DNA of 8,489 nt, from assembly GCA_004347925.1 (NCBI GenBank), contig QNVD01000236.1:1-8489 (forward strand), given 5' to 3'. Below the pieces are notes generated by a model that was given only the letters and a program-made list of their open reading frames with translations, was not told where the DNA came from and did not search any database. This DNA comes from Hadesarchaea archaeon. Its GTDB lineage: Archaea; Hadarchaeota; Hadarchaeia; Hadarchaeales; WYZ-LMO6. Position 1 is the first letter of the stretch; every line of letters begins with the position of its first letter. Position numbers and translations under genes: made by a program. Of the stretch, positions 1 through 6,438 are shown piece after piece.

Positions 1-75
1 CATCTCGTAGGCGTAGGTGCCCAGGCCCCCCACGAAGAAGGGGGGATACTCGAAGGAGAAGTAGAGGATCCTCAT
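1..75 (-). CDS. Glycosyltransferase, GT4/GT5 (glycogen synthase-like) family, N-terminal fragment
   Basis: Only the first 25 codons are inside the window; the gene runs off the left edge. The translation begins MRILYFSFEYPPFFVGGLG and continues TYAYEM. The opening beta strand followed by E-Y-P-P and then G-G-L-G is the typical N-terminus of GT-B fold glycosyltransferases of the GT4/GT5 type (glycogen/starch synthase and related sugar-nucleotide transferases), where the Gly-Gly loop lies at the nucleotide-sugar site. Substrate and product cannot be told from this fragment. The ATG at 75-73 lies about 26 bp from a TATA-like TTAATA on the same strand, so the transcript may be nearly leaderless. 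The gene diverges from the iron regulator at 217. The family assignment is fairly secure and the exact enzyme is not. Confidence 0.75.
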   Translation of the reverse strand, partial: MRILYFSFEYPPFFVGGLGTYAYEM

Positions 76-98
76 CCCTTTCCCCCCATCCCCTGCAC

Positions 99-104
99 TA
101 TTAA
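99..104 (-). promoter_or_regulatory. TATA box for the leftward glycosyltransferase gene
   Basis: The minus strand reads CTTAATAG here. Its centre is about 26-27 bp upstream of the ATG at 75, which places the expected archaeal transcription start at or within a few bases of the start codon. Inferred from position and composition only. Confidence 0.45.
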
Positions 105-140
105 GCCTATCTGGGCAGGGTATAAGCGTTACTGTAATTA

Positions 141-178
141 AAACACGTGGAATCCTTCTGTGCTAACCCTGCGTGTTT
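141..178. repeat. 7-bp inverted repeat in the divergent intergenic region
   Basis: AAACACG at 141-147 is the exact reverse complement of CGTGTTT at 172-178. The arm centres are 31 bp apart, close to three helical turns. It lies just upstream of the TATA box of the iron operon and between it and the divergent glycosyltransferase promoter. It could be a second regulator site, or chance. Confidence 0.25.
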
Positions 179-187
179 CCTTATGCC

Positions 188-193
188 TATAAA
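188..193 (+). promoter_or_regulatory. TATA box of the dtxR-feoB operon
   Basis: TATAAA is centred about 26 bp before the ATG at 217. Archaeal transcription usually begins about 25 bp downstream of the TATA centre, so the mRNA probably begins at or beside the start codon (leaderless). No convincing SD precedes the ATG, which fits. The box overlaps the left arm of the inverted repeat at 191-212. Confidence 0.65.
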
Positions 194-212
194 TTTAGTT
201 GAGCCTAAATTT
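191..212. promoter_or_regulatory. Probable DtxR-family operator (iron box), perfect 8-bp inverted repeat
   Basis: AAATTTAG (191-198) and CTAAATTT (205-212) are exact reverse complements around a 6-bp spacer TTGAGC. The TTTAG...CTAAA core resembles the TTAG-N-CTAA half-sites of DtxR/IdeR and the TTTAGG...CCTAAA half-sites of MntR-type operators. It begins inside the TATA box and ends 4 bp before the ATG at 217, so a bound repressor would block TBP/TFB or polymerase. The adjacent gene encodes a DtxR-family protein, so autoregulation of the operon is the simplest reading. The symmetry is observed and the binding is inferred. Confidence 0.7.
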
Positions 213-216
213 TGGG

Positions 217-837
217 ATGGCCACCGAGAGCTCGGAGGAATACCTGGAGGCGCTCTACCGCCTGAAGGAGAGGGGGGAGACCCCCACCACCACCAAGGTG
301 GCGAGGGAGCTGGGGGTGGCCCCCTCCAGCGCCACCCTCATGCTGAAGAAGCTGGCGGAGAGGGGTTACCTCAGGCGCCAACCCTACCGGGGAGTGACCC
401 TCACCGCCAGAGGGGAGAGGGTGGGGAGGAGCATCCTCAGGAAGCACAGGGTGATGGAGAGGTTCCTGAGCACCCTGGGGCTCTCCCCCTCCAAGGCCCA
501 CCGGAGGGCCTGCGAGCTGGAGCACCACATCCCCGACGAGGTGGAGACCGCCATCCACCGCAGGATGGAGGCCCAGAAGCCCCTCCCGGAGGGGGCGCCC
601 CCGGATTCCCTTCCCCTCACGGGCCTTCTGGAGGGGCAGAAGGGGGTGGTCTCCTTCCTCTCGGGCGGGACCCGCTCCTGCCGCAGGCTGGCCGACCTGG
701 GGATCACCCCGGGAACGGAGGTGGAGGTCCTCAAATCCGCCCTCTTCCGGGGACCCCTCCTGCTGAGGGTGAGGGGGACCACCCTGGCGGTGGGGAGGGG
801 CCTGGCCTCCAAGATCCTGGTGAAGCCCCTCGGGTGA
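217..837 (+). CDS. DtxR/MntR-family metal-dependent repressor with C-terminal FeoA-like domain
   Basis: A 206-residue iron-responsive repressor of the DtxR/IdeR/MntR family. Residues 1-70 form the winged helix-turn-helix (TTTKVARELGVAPSSATLMLKKL, given here as its positions 24-46), residues 71-120 the metal-binding dimerisation region, and about 135-205 a FeoA/SH3-like domain with the signature RLADLGITPGTEVEVL at 157-172. Candidate metal ligands by alignment with MntR are E8, E11, H77, C99, E102 and H103. MntR has Glu at position 99, whereas DtxR/IdeR has Cys in its C-x-x-E-H motif, so this protein looks more like an iron than a manganese sensor. Start chosen at ATG 217: a TTG at 199 is also in frame, but it lies inside the inverted repeat and too close to the TATA box. 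FeoB follows after 4 bases, so the fused domain may also stand in for FeoA. Family very sure, metal inferred. Confidence 0.92.
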   Translation: MATESSEEYLEALYRLKERGETPTTTKVARELGVAPSSATLMLKKLAERGYLRRQPYRGVTLTARGERVGRSILRKHRVMERFLSTLGLSPSKAHRRACELEHHIPDEVETAIHRRMEAQKPLPEGAPPDSLPLTGLLEGQKGVVSFLSGGTRSCRRLADLGITPGTEVEVLKSALFRGPLLLRVRGTTLAVGRGLASKILVKPLG

Positions 838-841
838 AGGG

Positions 842-2752
842 ATGGAGAAAAGAATCAGGATAGCCCTGGCCGGCAACGCCAACGTGGGGAAGTCGGTGAT
901 CTTCAACCACCTGACCGGCCTGCACCAGCACATAGGCAACTGGCCCGGGAAGACGGTGGAGAAGGCGGAGGGCACCCTGTACTTCAGGGGAAGGCTCATA
1001 GACGTGATCGATCTGCCAGGGATCTACTCCCTCTCCACCTTCTCGCTGGAGGAGAGGATCTCCCGGGAGTACATAGCCAAGGAGAAGCCCGACGTGGTGA
1101 TCAACGTGGTGGATGCCTCCGCCCTGGAGAGGAACCTCTTCTTCACCCTACAGCTGCTGGAGCTGGAGCCCAAGATGGTGGTGGCCCTCAACCAGCTGGA
1201 CATGGCGGAGAGGAGGGGGGTAAAGGTCGACCCCAGGGCTCTGGAGAAGCTGCTGGGGGTGCCCGTCGTTCCCACCGTGGCCGTGAGGGGGAGGGGGATG
1301 CACGCCCTCCTCGAGAAGGCGCTGGAGGTGGCGGAGGGGAAAAGGCGGAGGCCGCGCAGGCTCTCCTACGGCAGGGAGATCGAGAGGAGGGTCAGCCGCC
1401 TCCTTCCCCTGCTGGAGGGAACTGAAACCGGATATCCCCCCCGCTGGCTCGCCCTGAAGCTCCTGGAGGGGGACGAGGAGATAAAAAGGCTGGTGAGGAG
1501 GATCCGCCCCAGGGCGGCGGAGCTGGCGGAGAAGTACGCGAAGGAGCTGGAGAAGCTGTACGGGGAGAAGGCCCCCCTCCTCCTCACCTCCCGCCGGTAC
1601 AGCCTGGCCAGCCGCATAGCCAACGGGAGCCAGAGGCTCTCCCCCCGTCCTTCCCCCACCGGGAGGATGGATGCCCTCACCACCCACCCCGTGCTGGGGT
1701 ACCTCCTCCTGGCCGCCGTCCTCCTCTCCCTCTTCCTCACGGTCTTCTGGGTGGGTTCGAGGGTGGAGGAGGCTCTGGAGAGGGTAACCGACCCCCTGGT
1801 GAGGGCCGCCTCGGAAAGGTTCGGGGAGCTGGCGGGGGAGGGGGTGTTAGGAGGGATCCTGGCGGGCCTCACCATCGCCCTGCCCTTCGTCCTCCCCTTC
1901 TACGTGCTCCTGACCCTGCTGGAGGACACCGGGTACCTGGCCAGGGCGGCCTTCCTGATGGACGGGCTGATGCACAGGGTGGGGGTGCACGGGAAGGCCT
2001 TCATCCCCCTCCTGCTGGGGTACGGCTGCAACGTCCCGGCCTGCCTTGGCTGCAGGATCATGGAGACGGAGAGGGAGAGGACCCTCTCCATCTTCCTCTC
2101 CACGCTGGTGCCCTGTGCCGCCCGTACGGTGGTGATCCTGGGGCTGGTGGGAAGGTTCGTGGGAATAGGCTGGGCGGTGGGGCTCTACCTGCTGGATCTG
2201 CTCGTGATCCTGCTCCTGGGTAGGCTGGCCTACAGGGTGCTTCCCGGGGAGCCCATGGGTCTCATCCTGGAGATCCCCCCCTACCGCCGCCCCCACCTCC
2301 CCACGGTGCTGAGGGGGAGCTGGGAGAGGACCAAGGACTTCCTCTACGTGGCCCTCCCCTTCATCCTGGGGGGAAGCCTCCTCCTCACGTCCCTGAGGAT
2401 GGCGGGGCTCCTGGACTCCTTCTCCAACCTCCTCAGCCCCCTCACCGTGGGCTGGCTGGGCCTTCCGGCGGCAGCTGGGGTGGTCCTCCTCTTCGGCGTG
2501 CTCAGGAAGGAGCTGACCCTCATCATGCTCACCCTCCTCCTAGGCTCCGACCTATCCCTCCACCTCACCCCGGCCCAGATGATCACCTTCGCCACCGTGA
2601 CCATGTTCTACTTCCCCTGCGTGGCCACCCTGGCGGCCCTGGTGAGGGAGGTGGGCTGGAGGAAATCCCTGGCCATAGCCTTTTCGGAGATCCTCTTCGC
2701 CCTCTGGCTGGGAGGGGTGATGTTCAGGATCCTCACCCTGGCGGGCCTCTGA
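842..2752 (+). CDS. feoB: Ferrous iron transporter FeoB
   Basis: A 636-residue G-protein-coupled Fe(II) importer of the cytoplasmic membrane. The N-terminal GTPase domain shows G1 GNANVGKS at 11-18, the G2 threonine T38 in [10 protein letters not shown]3 DLPG at 57-60 and G4 NQLD at 117-120. The G5 loop, VAVRGRG at 146-152, departs from the usual S-A. A helical guanine-nucleotide-dissociation-inhibitor-like linker covers about 175-260. The membrane part runs from about 283 to the end, with the first gate motif GYGCNVPA at 393-400 (C396), the second gate region FGVLRKEL at 551-558, and a conserved PCVATL with C593. It is shorter than the roughly 770-residue E. coli protein but in the usual range for archaea. 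GGTGA at 833-837, overlapping the upstream stop, serves as SD for the ATG at 842. No separate FeoC gene is seen. It is cotranscribed with the upstream repressor and so is probably iron-repressed. Confidence 0.96.
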   Translation: MEKRIRIALAGNANVGKSVIFNHLTGLHQHIGNWPGKTVEKAEGTLYFRGRLIDVIDLPGIYSLSTFSLEERISREYIAKEKPDVVINVVDASALERNLFFTLQLLELEPKMVVALNQLDMAERRGVKVDPRALEKLLGVPVVPTVAVRGRGMHALLEKALEVAEGKRRRPRRLSYGREIERRVSRLLPLLEGTETGYPPRWLALKLLEGDEEIKRLVRRIRPRAAELAEKYAKELEKLYGEKAPLLLTSRRYSLASRIANGSQRLSPRPSPTGRMDALTTHPVLGYLLLAAVLLSLFLTVFWVGSRVEEALERVTDPLVRAASERFGELAGEGVLGGILAGLTIALPFVLPFYVLLTLLEDTGYLARAAFLMDGLMHRVGVHGKAFIPLLLGYGCNVPACLGCRIMETERERTLSIFLSTLVPCAARTVVILGLVGRFVGIGWAVGLYLLDLLVILLLGRLAYRVLPGEPMGLILEIPPYRRPHLPTVLRGSWERTKDFLYVALPFILGGSLLLTSLRMAGLLDSFSNLLSPLTVGWLGLPAAAGVVLLFGVLRKELTLIMLTLLLGSDLSLHLTPAQMITFATVTMFYFPCVATLAALVREVGWRKSLAIAFSEILFALWLGGVMFRILTLAGL

Positions 2753-2768
2753 GGCCTTGCGGATAAAG

Positions 2769-2776
2769 TTTAAATA
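2769..2776 (+). promoter_or_regulatory. TATA box of the ferredoxin gene
   Basis: TTTAAATA, preceded by the purine-rich GATAAAG that could act as a BRE, is centred about 25 bp before the ATG at 2798. This predicts a leaderless or near-leaderless mRNA, and no SD is present before that ATG. It separates the ferredoxin from the feoB operon transcriptionally, although read-through across the 45-bp gap is possible. Confidence 0.65.
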
Positions 2777-2797
2777 CCGTCCGGATTATGAAAAAAA

Positions 2798-2977
2798 ATG
2801 CCACCCAAAATAGACCAGGAGAAGTGCTCGGGCTGCGGGGAGTGCGTGAACGCCTGCCCCGTAAGCGTGATCGAGGTGAACAACAAGAAGGCCAAGGTGG
2901 TGAAGCCCGACGACTGCGTGGACTGCAGGGCCTGCGAGGCCGTCTGCACCACGGGTGCCATCACCTTCCCCGAATGA
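2798..2977 (+). CDS. Small 2[4Fe-4S] ferredoxin
   Basis: A 59-residue protein with two clostridial-type iron-sulfur motifs: C10-C13-C16-C20, followed by Pro21, and C40-C43-C46-C50. This pattern predicts two [4Fe-4S] clusters and low-potential electron transfer in the cytoplasm. The second motif lacks the usual Pro after its last cysteine (Thr51 instead). The N-terminus MPPKIDQEKCSGCGECVNAC is typical of minimal archaeal and clostridial ferredoxins. The start at 2798 is fixed by the good TATA spacing and by the reading frame; a nearby ATG at 2788 opens a different frame without the cysteines. The gene lies 45 bp after feoB and ends 3 bp before the convergent radical SAM gene. It is a plausible electron donor for that radical SAM enzyme, or a general ferredoxin; the partner is not known. 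Confidence 0.93.
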   Translation: MPPKIDQEKCSGCGECVNACPVSVIEVNNKKAKVVKPDDCVDCRACEAVCTTGAITFPE

Positions 2978-2980
2978 GGC

Positions 2981-4042
2981 TCAGAGGGCTTCCAGCACCG
3001 AGAGGTCTGCTGAGCTGACGTAGAGAGCCTCCTCCCTCTCCAGCGCCTCCCCTATCCTCCTCAGGACCTCCTCCTTATCCCTGGGAAAGAGGTAACCTTC
3101 GTAATCCTGCTTCAGCACCCACCTGGGACCCCCGGGGGTGAGGTAGAAGGGGTTGGCGAAGTGATCGAAACAGAGCCTCCCCGAGAACTCCAGCTCCTCC
3201 ACCAGCAGCTCCAGCTCCCTCAGCTCCCCGTGGGGGCTCTGGAGCCTGAACTTTCCCTCCCTCACCTCCTGGAAGAGGGGGGTGCCCCTCAGGGGGACCA
3301 GCCTCCTCACCCTCACGAACTCGGGGTTAACCTCGTTCACGACCCTGGCCGTGCCCCTGGCGTGCTCCTCCCACCTCTCCTCTCCCCCCAGCCCCAGGAT
3401 GAAGTACAGGGAGAGCTCCATGCCCGCCTCCCTCGCCCTCCTCCCCCCCTCCACCACCTGCTGGGGAGTCAGGCCCTTGTTCATCCTCCTCAGCACCTCC
3501 TCGTCCCCGCTCTCGAGCCCCACGTGAAGCCTGGAGAGCCCGGCCTCCCTAAGCCTCCTGAGCTCGTGCTCCGACTTCCTGAAGAGGGACCTCCCCCTGG
3601 CATAGCAGGTGATCCTCTCCATCTCCCCCAGCCTCCTCCCCACCTCCTCCAAGATCCCCACCAGCCTGTCGGTGGGCACCAGGAGGGCATCCGCATCCTG
3701 CAGGAAGAGGGTCCTCCCACCCGAGAAGAACCAGGAAAGGAGATTTTGGAGTCCATCCCTCCGCCCCTCCGGCAGGTCGGGGAGGAGCTCCCAGGCCTCC
3801 TCCCCCACCTCCTGCAGGATCTCCACGGCCCTGCCCAGTCCCCTCACCTCCTCCTTCACCTCCTCCTCCCCCCTTATCGAGAATCTCCCCCTCCCGTAGG
3901 GCTTGCCGTAGCAGAACTTGCACAGGGACCAGGGGCAGTTTCTGGTCACCCTGAGGAGCAGGGAACAGCTCCCCCCCTCCGAGGGGGGACGGATGGGGCC
4001 CACCTCGTGCTGGAAACTCCTGAGCTCCTCCAGCCCCCTCAT
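2981..4042 (-). CDS. Radical SAM protein (Elp3/MiaB-like core, COG1032-type)
   Basis: A 353-residue radical S-adenosylmethionine enzyme of unassigned substrate. The cluster ligands lie in TRNCPWSLCKFC: C36, C41 and C44. The spacing is therefore C-x4-C-x2-C, not the textbook C-x3-C-x2-C. Other barrel signatures are FLQDADALLVP at 113-123, HVGLESGDEEVLRRMNKG at 173-190 (SAM ribose/amino-group contacts in this family) and FILGLGGE at 214-221. After about residue 245 there is a C-terminal part with no extra cysteine cluster (only C291), so no SPASM-type domain is evident. Its ATG at 4042 overlaps the TGA of the upstream deacetylase gene (ATGA), and GGAGGG at 4049-4054 acts as SD. The two are almost certainly cotranscribed. 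The family is sure; the reaction is unknown. Confidence 0.9.
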   Translation of the reverse strand: MRGLEELRSFQHEVGPIRPPSEGGSCSLLLRVTRNCPWSLCKFCYGKPYGRGRFSIRGEEEVKEEVRGLGRAVEILQEVGEEAWELLPDLPEGRRDGLQNLLSWFFSGGRTLFLQDADALLVPTDRLVGILEEVGRRLGEMERITCYARGRSLFRKSEHELRRLREAGLSRLHVGLESGDEEVLRRMNKGLTPQQVVEGGRRAREAGMELSLYFILGLGGEERWEEHARGTARVVNEVNPEFVRVRRLVPLRGTPLFQEVREGKFRLQSPHGELRELELLVEELEFSGRLCFDHFANPFYLTPGGPRWVLKQDYEGYLFPRDKEEVLRRIGEALEREEALYVSSADLSVLEAL

Positions 4043-4782
4043 CCGAAACCCTCCAAGAAGGCCCTGACGTTCCTTCCCAGCACGGAGAGGTTATATCCCC
4101 CTTCCAGCACCCCGTACCTCCTGCCCCCGCACTTCCTCAGGGACCACTCCTTCACCATCCTCCCCATCTCTTCGTAGTCCTGGGTGCTCAGGGTTCCCCC
4201 CCAGTCCTCCTGATGGTTGTCGAACCCGGCCGAGACCGCCACCAGCTCGTAGTCCTCCCTTTCGAGGAAGGAAGCCACCCCCTCCAAGATATCCTCCCTC
4301 CTCCCCTCCGCGTGATGGTAGGAGACCTCCCTAGAACCCGAGAAGATGGCCGCCGTGCCGTCCCCGTAGTGAAGATCGAAATCCACCACCACCGCCCTTC
4401 GAATCCTCCCAGACCTCAGCAGCCTCCGGAGGGAAATGGCCAGGTTGTTGAAGTAGCAGAAGCCCCAGAAGCTGCTGGGTCCCGCGTGGTGCCCGGGGGG
4501 CCGGATCAGGGCGAAGGAGGGCTCCCCCTCCATAGCCAGCTCCGAGGCCTTCACCGCCCCTCCCGCCGCCAGGAGGGCCACGGGATAGACCGAGGGGAGG
4601 GCCTTCACCCTCTGCAGGTGGGAGGGGGAATGCACCAGCAGGATCTCCTCCTCCCTCGCGGGCTCCGGCTCCACGAACTCAAAGCCCCTGAGCTCCCTCA
4701 CGATGGCCTCCATCCTGCCGGGCGCGGAGGCGGGATCGGAGGAGTAGACGGTCCTGAAGTTCTCGCTGTAAACCACCTTCAT
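4039..4782 (-). CDS. Histone deacetylase superfamily protein (zinc-dependent, compact)
   Basis: A 247-residue arginase/HDAC-fold amidohydrolase predicted to remove acetyl groups from lysines or polyamines. Key motifs are present: RPPGHHA at 94-100 with the catalytic His pair H98/H99; FCYFNN at 108-113; the zinc ligands D136 and H138 in DFDLHYGDGT (most relatives have HHGNGT); SAGFDNH at 184-190 with the third zinc ligand D188; and EGGYN at 227-231 with the transition-state Tyr230. All catalytic residues are kept, but the protein is shorter than the common 300-plus residues, with the region around 150-170 much reduced. Start ATG 4782: it restores the family's MKVVYSE N-terminus, while the open frame further upstream to 5796 is antisense to the M42 gene. 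Substrate is unknown; archaeal histone, Alba or acetylpolyamine are options. It is the first gene of a two-gene unit with the radical SAM gene. Confidence 0.93.
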   Translation of the reverse strand: MKVVYSENFRTVYSSDPASAPGRMEAIVRELRGFEFVEPEPAREEEILLVHSPSHLQRVKALPSVYPVALLAAGGAVKASELAMEGEPSFALIRPPGHHAGPSSFWGFCYFNNLAISLRRLLRSGRIRRAVVVDFDLHYGDGTAAIFSGSREVSYHHAEGRREDILEGVASFLEREDYELVAVSAGFDNHQEDWGGTLSTQDYEEMGRMVKEWSLRKCGGRRYGVLEGGYNLSVLGRNVRAFLEGFG

Positions 4783-4805
4783 CCTCCTTCCTTCCACCTC
4801 TCGGG

Positions 4806-4816
4806 AAAAAGCTTTT
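4806..4816. promoter_or_regulatory. Symmetric A/T block, probable shared TATA region of a divergent promoter
   Basis: AAAAAGCTTTT is the only A/T-rich stretch in the 57-bp gap between the deacetylase (start 4782, minus) and the aminopeptidase (start 4840, plus). Its core AAAAGCTTTT is a perfect palindrome centred near 4811.5, about 28 bp from one ATG and 29 bp from the other. It could serve as TATA element in both directions. It matches the archaeal TATA consensus only moderately. Confidence 0.45.
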
Positions 4817-4839
4817 GAGCGCCAGGGAGAAGGAGGGTG

Positions 4840-5886
4840 ATGTCCGGGATGAGGGAGCTGCTGGAGAGGCTTTCCAACGCGGTGGGGGTCTCGGGAAGGG
4901 AGGACGAGGTGGCGGAGGTGGTGAGGGCGGAGCTCCAGGGACACGTGGATGAGATAAGGAGGGATGCCATGGGGAACCTCATCGCGGTGAGGAAGGGCTC
5001 CGATCCCTCCTGCATGGTGGCGGCCCACCTGGACGAGATAGGGCTGATGGTGAAGCACATAGACGAGAAGGGCTTCATAAGGTTCGTTCCCCTGGGGGGA
5101 TGGTTCGAGCAGACCCTCCTGAACGAGAGGGTGGTCTTCCGCACCAAGAGGGGTCCCGTGTACGGGGTGATAGGCTCCAAGCCCCCCCACCTGCTGGAGG
5201 AGGAGGAGAGGAAGAAGCCGGTGAAGGTGGAGAACATGTTCATAGATGTGGGGGCCAGGAGCGAGGCCGAGGTAAAGGAGGCCGGCATAGGGGTGGGATC
5301 CGTGGCCTGCCTGGACCGCCAGGTGAGGCCCCTCCTGAACGAAAGGGTCACGGGAAAGGCCTTCGACAACAGGGCGGGGCTGGCGGTGATGATAGAGGCC
5401 ATCAAAAACACGAAGAGCAAGCACACCCTTTACGCCGTGGGCACGGTGCAGGAGGAGGTGGGGCTCAAGGGGGCCAAGACCTCCGCCTTCGGCCTCCAGC
5501 CCTCCGTGGCCCTGGCCCTGGACGTCTCCCTTCCGGGTGACTACCCTGGGATGGAGAAGAAGGACTCCTCCCTGGAGCTGGGCAAGGGCCCCTCCCTCAC
5601 CGTCACGGACGCCAGCGGCAGGGGCATCATCGTCTCGGAGGCGGTGCTCCGCTGGCTCACGGAAACCGCCGAGGCCCACGGGATTCCCTACCAGCTGGAC
5701 GTGGCCAGGGGAGGAACCACCGACGCCACCGCCATCTCCCTCACCAGGGCGGGGATCCCCACGGGGGTGATAAGCATCCCTACCCGCTACCTCCACTCCG
5801 GGGTGGAGGTGCTGGATCTCTCCGACCTCAAGGCCGCCAGCGAGCTGGTGGCTAGGGCCCTGGAAAGGGTGGGGGAGTACTTCTGA
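4840..5886 (+). CDS. M42-family metallo-aminopeptidase (TET-type)
   Basis: A 348-residue cytosolic aminopeptidase of the tetrahedral (TET) M42 family, which trims peptides left by the proteasome and other proteases as a self-compartmentalising dodecamer. The dinuclear metal site is complete: H63 in AAHLDEIG, bridging D176 in AFDNRAG, E206, D228 in ALDVSLPGD and H319 in RYLHSGVE. The catalytic acid/base residues D65 and E205 (VQEEVGLKGA at 203-212) are also present. Length and motif order match the family. Start chosen at ATG 4840, 3 bases after the SD AAGGAGG (4830-4836); an in-frame GTG at 4837 and ATG at 4849 are alternatives. A DUF-like PDZ-type insert domain covers about 70-165, as in relatives. 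The gene diverges from the deacetylase and ends 3 bp from the convergent exported-protein gene. Substrate preference is not predictable from the sequence. Confidence 0.95.
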   Translation: MSGMRELLERLSNAVGVSGREDEVAEVVRAELQGHVDEIRRDAMGNLIAVRKGSDPSCMVAAHLDEIGLMVKHIDEKGFIRFVPLGGWFEQTLLNERVVFRTKRGPVYGVIGSKPPHLLEEEERKKPVKVENMFIDVGARSEAEVKEAGIGVGSVACLDRQVRPLLNERVTGKAFDNRAGLAVMIEAIKNTKSKHTLYAVGTVQEEVGLKGAKTSAFGLQPSVALALDVSLPGDYPGMEKKDSSLELGKGPSLTVTDASGRGIIVSEAVLRWLTETAEAHGIPYQLDVARGGTTDATAISLTRAGIPTGVISIPTRYLHSGVEVLDLSDLKAASELVARALERVGEYF

Positions 5887-5889
5887 AGC

Positions 5890-6438
5890 TCAGAGGTGTA
5901 TCCTGACGTTATCCGATTCCATGCTGAGCCTCAGCTCCTCCGCCACTATGTAGGTGTTCTGCATCTGGACGGCCCAGGTGAGGGGGGGATACATGTGGGC
6001 ATCGGCCGTCTCACCGGTTCCCAGACCCATCAGCCCCCCTAACAGGGGAATCCCCTGCTTCACGCGGGAACCGTCCAGGACCAGGTGGCTCAGGGGAAGC
6101 AGGTTCAGGACTATGATGTCGGTTTCCATGTACTTCGCCTTCAGGTAAAAGTTCTCGGCATCCACGCTCTTCAGCTCTATCCAGGAGCCATCCACCAGGA
6201 TCCTGACGTTATCGAAGTGGATGGAAGGGGAGGTGACCACCGTGACGTTCTCGTTCTCGTATCCCACGATGTGCAGCTCGCTCCAGGTGTAGGAGTAGAA
6301 GGCCCAGATCTTGAAGGTCTTACCCGGATTCCCCAGCAGGGGGGTGGCGAGCAGCAGGGGAAGCACTGCCACCAGCGGAAGGGCCTTCCCGAAGCCTTTG
6401 AAAAAGGAAAAGGGCTGGCGTCCGGTTCTAGCTCTCAA
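5890..6438 (-). CDS. Exported beta-rich protein of unknown function, last gene of the envelope operon
   Basis: A 182-residue protein I do not recognise. Residues 1-18 carry several Arg/Lys, 19-36 are a hydrophobic helix (ALPLVAVLPLLLATPLLG), and the rest alternates polar and hydrophobic residues in short stretches (SIHFDNVRILV, NFYLKAKYMETDIIVLN, SDNVRIHL), which suggests a beta-strand-rich domain outside the membrane. A signal peptide or N-terminal anchor is likely. The start is a TTG at 6438: GGTGA (minus strand of 6445-6449) precedes it by 6 bases, and no ATG gives the hydrophobic leader. It overlaps the upstream DUF6230-like gene by 11 bases, so coupled translation is likely. Its C-terminal part shows faint similarity in pattern to that protein, which could mean the same fold or an old duplication. 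Composition is less GC-rich than the iron and peptidase genes. Function unknown. Confidence 0.75.
   Translation of the reverse strand: MRARTGRQPFSFFKGFGKALPLVAVLPLLLATPLLGNPGKTFKIWAFYSYTWSELHIVGYENENVTVVTSPSIHFDNVRILVDGSWIELKSVDAENFYLKAKYMETDIIVLNLLPLSHLVLDGSRVKQGIPLLGGLMGLGTGETADAHMYPPLTWAVQMQNTYIVAEELRLSMESDNVRIHL

Noticed and set aside
127..143. GTTACTGTAATTAAAAC, resembling the end of an archaeal CRISPR repeat
   Set aside because: It occurs once only; there are no spaced copies in the window.
205..999. Long minus-strand frame opposite the iron regulator
   Set aside because: Pro/Gly-rich shadow typical of GC-rich DNA; the plus-strand DtxR and FeoB motifs are unmistakable.
2744..2756. GGCCTC-T-GAGGCC palindrome at the feoB stop codon as a terminator
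   Set aside because: The loop would be too small for the full stem and no T-rich tract follows; it is probably a by-product of codon choice around the stop.
2788..3018. Plus-strand frame starting at ATG 2788
   Set aside because: It overlaps the ferredoxin in another frame and is Arg/Gly-rich nonsense; the ferredoxin frame has the eight cysteines and the better TATA spacing.
3161..4177. 338-residue plus-strand frame opposite the radical SAM gene
   Set aside because: Low-complexity Pro/Leu/His composition, no domain, and it crosses two real minus-strand genes.
4783..5796. Upstream in-frame extension of the deacetylase reading frame, making a 585-residue protein
   Set aside because: The extension is antisense to the well-supported M42 gene, is low-complexity His/Pro/Gly/Leu-rich, and the true HDAC N-terminus begins at ATG 4782.
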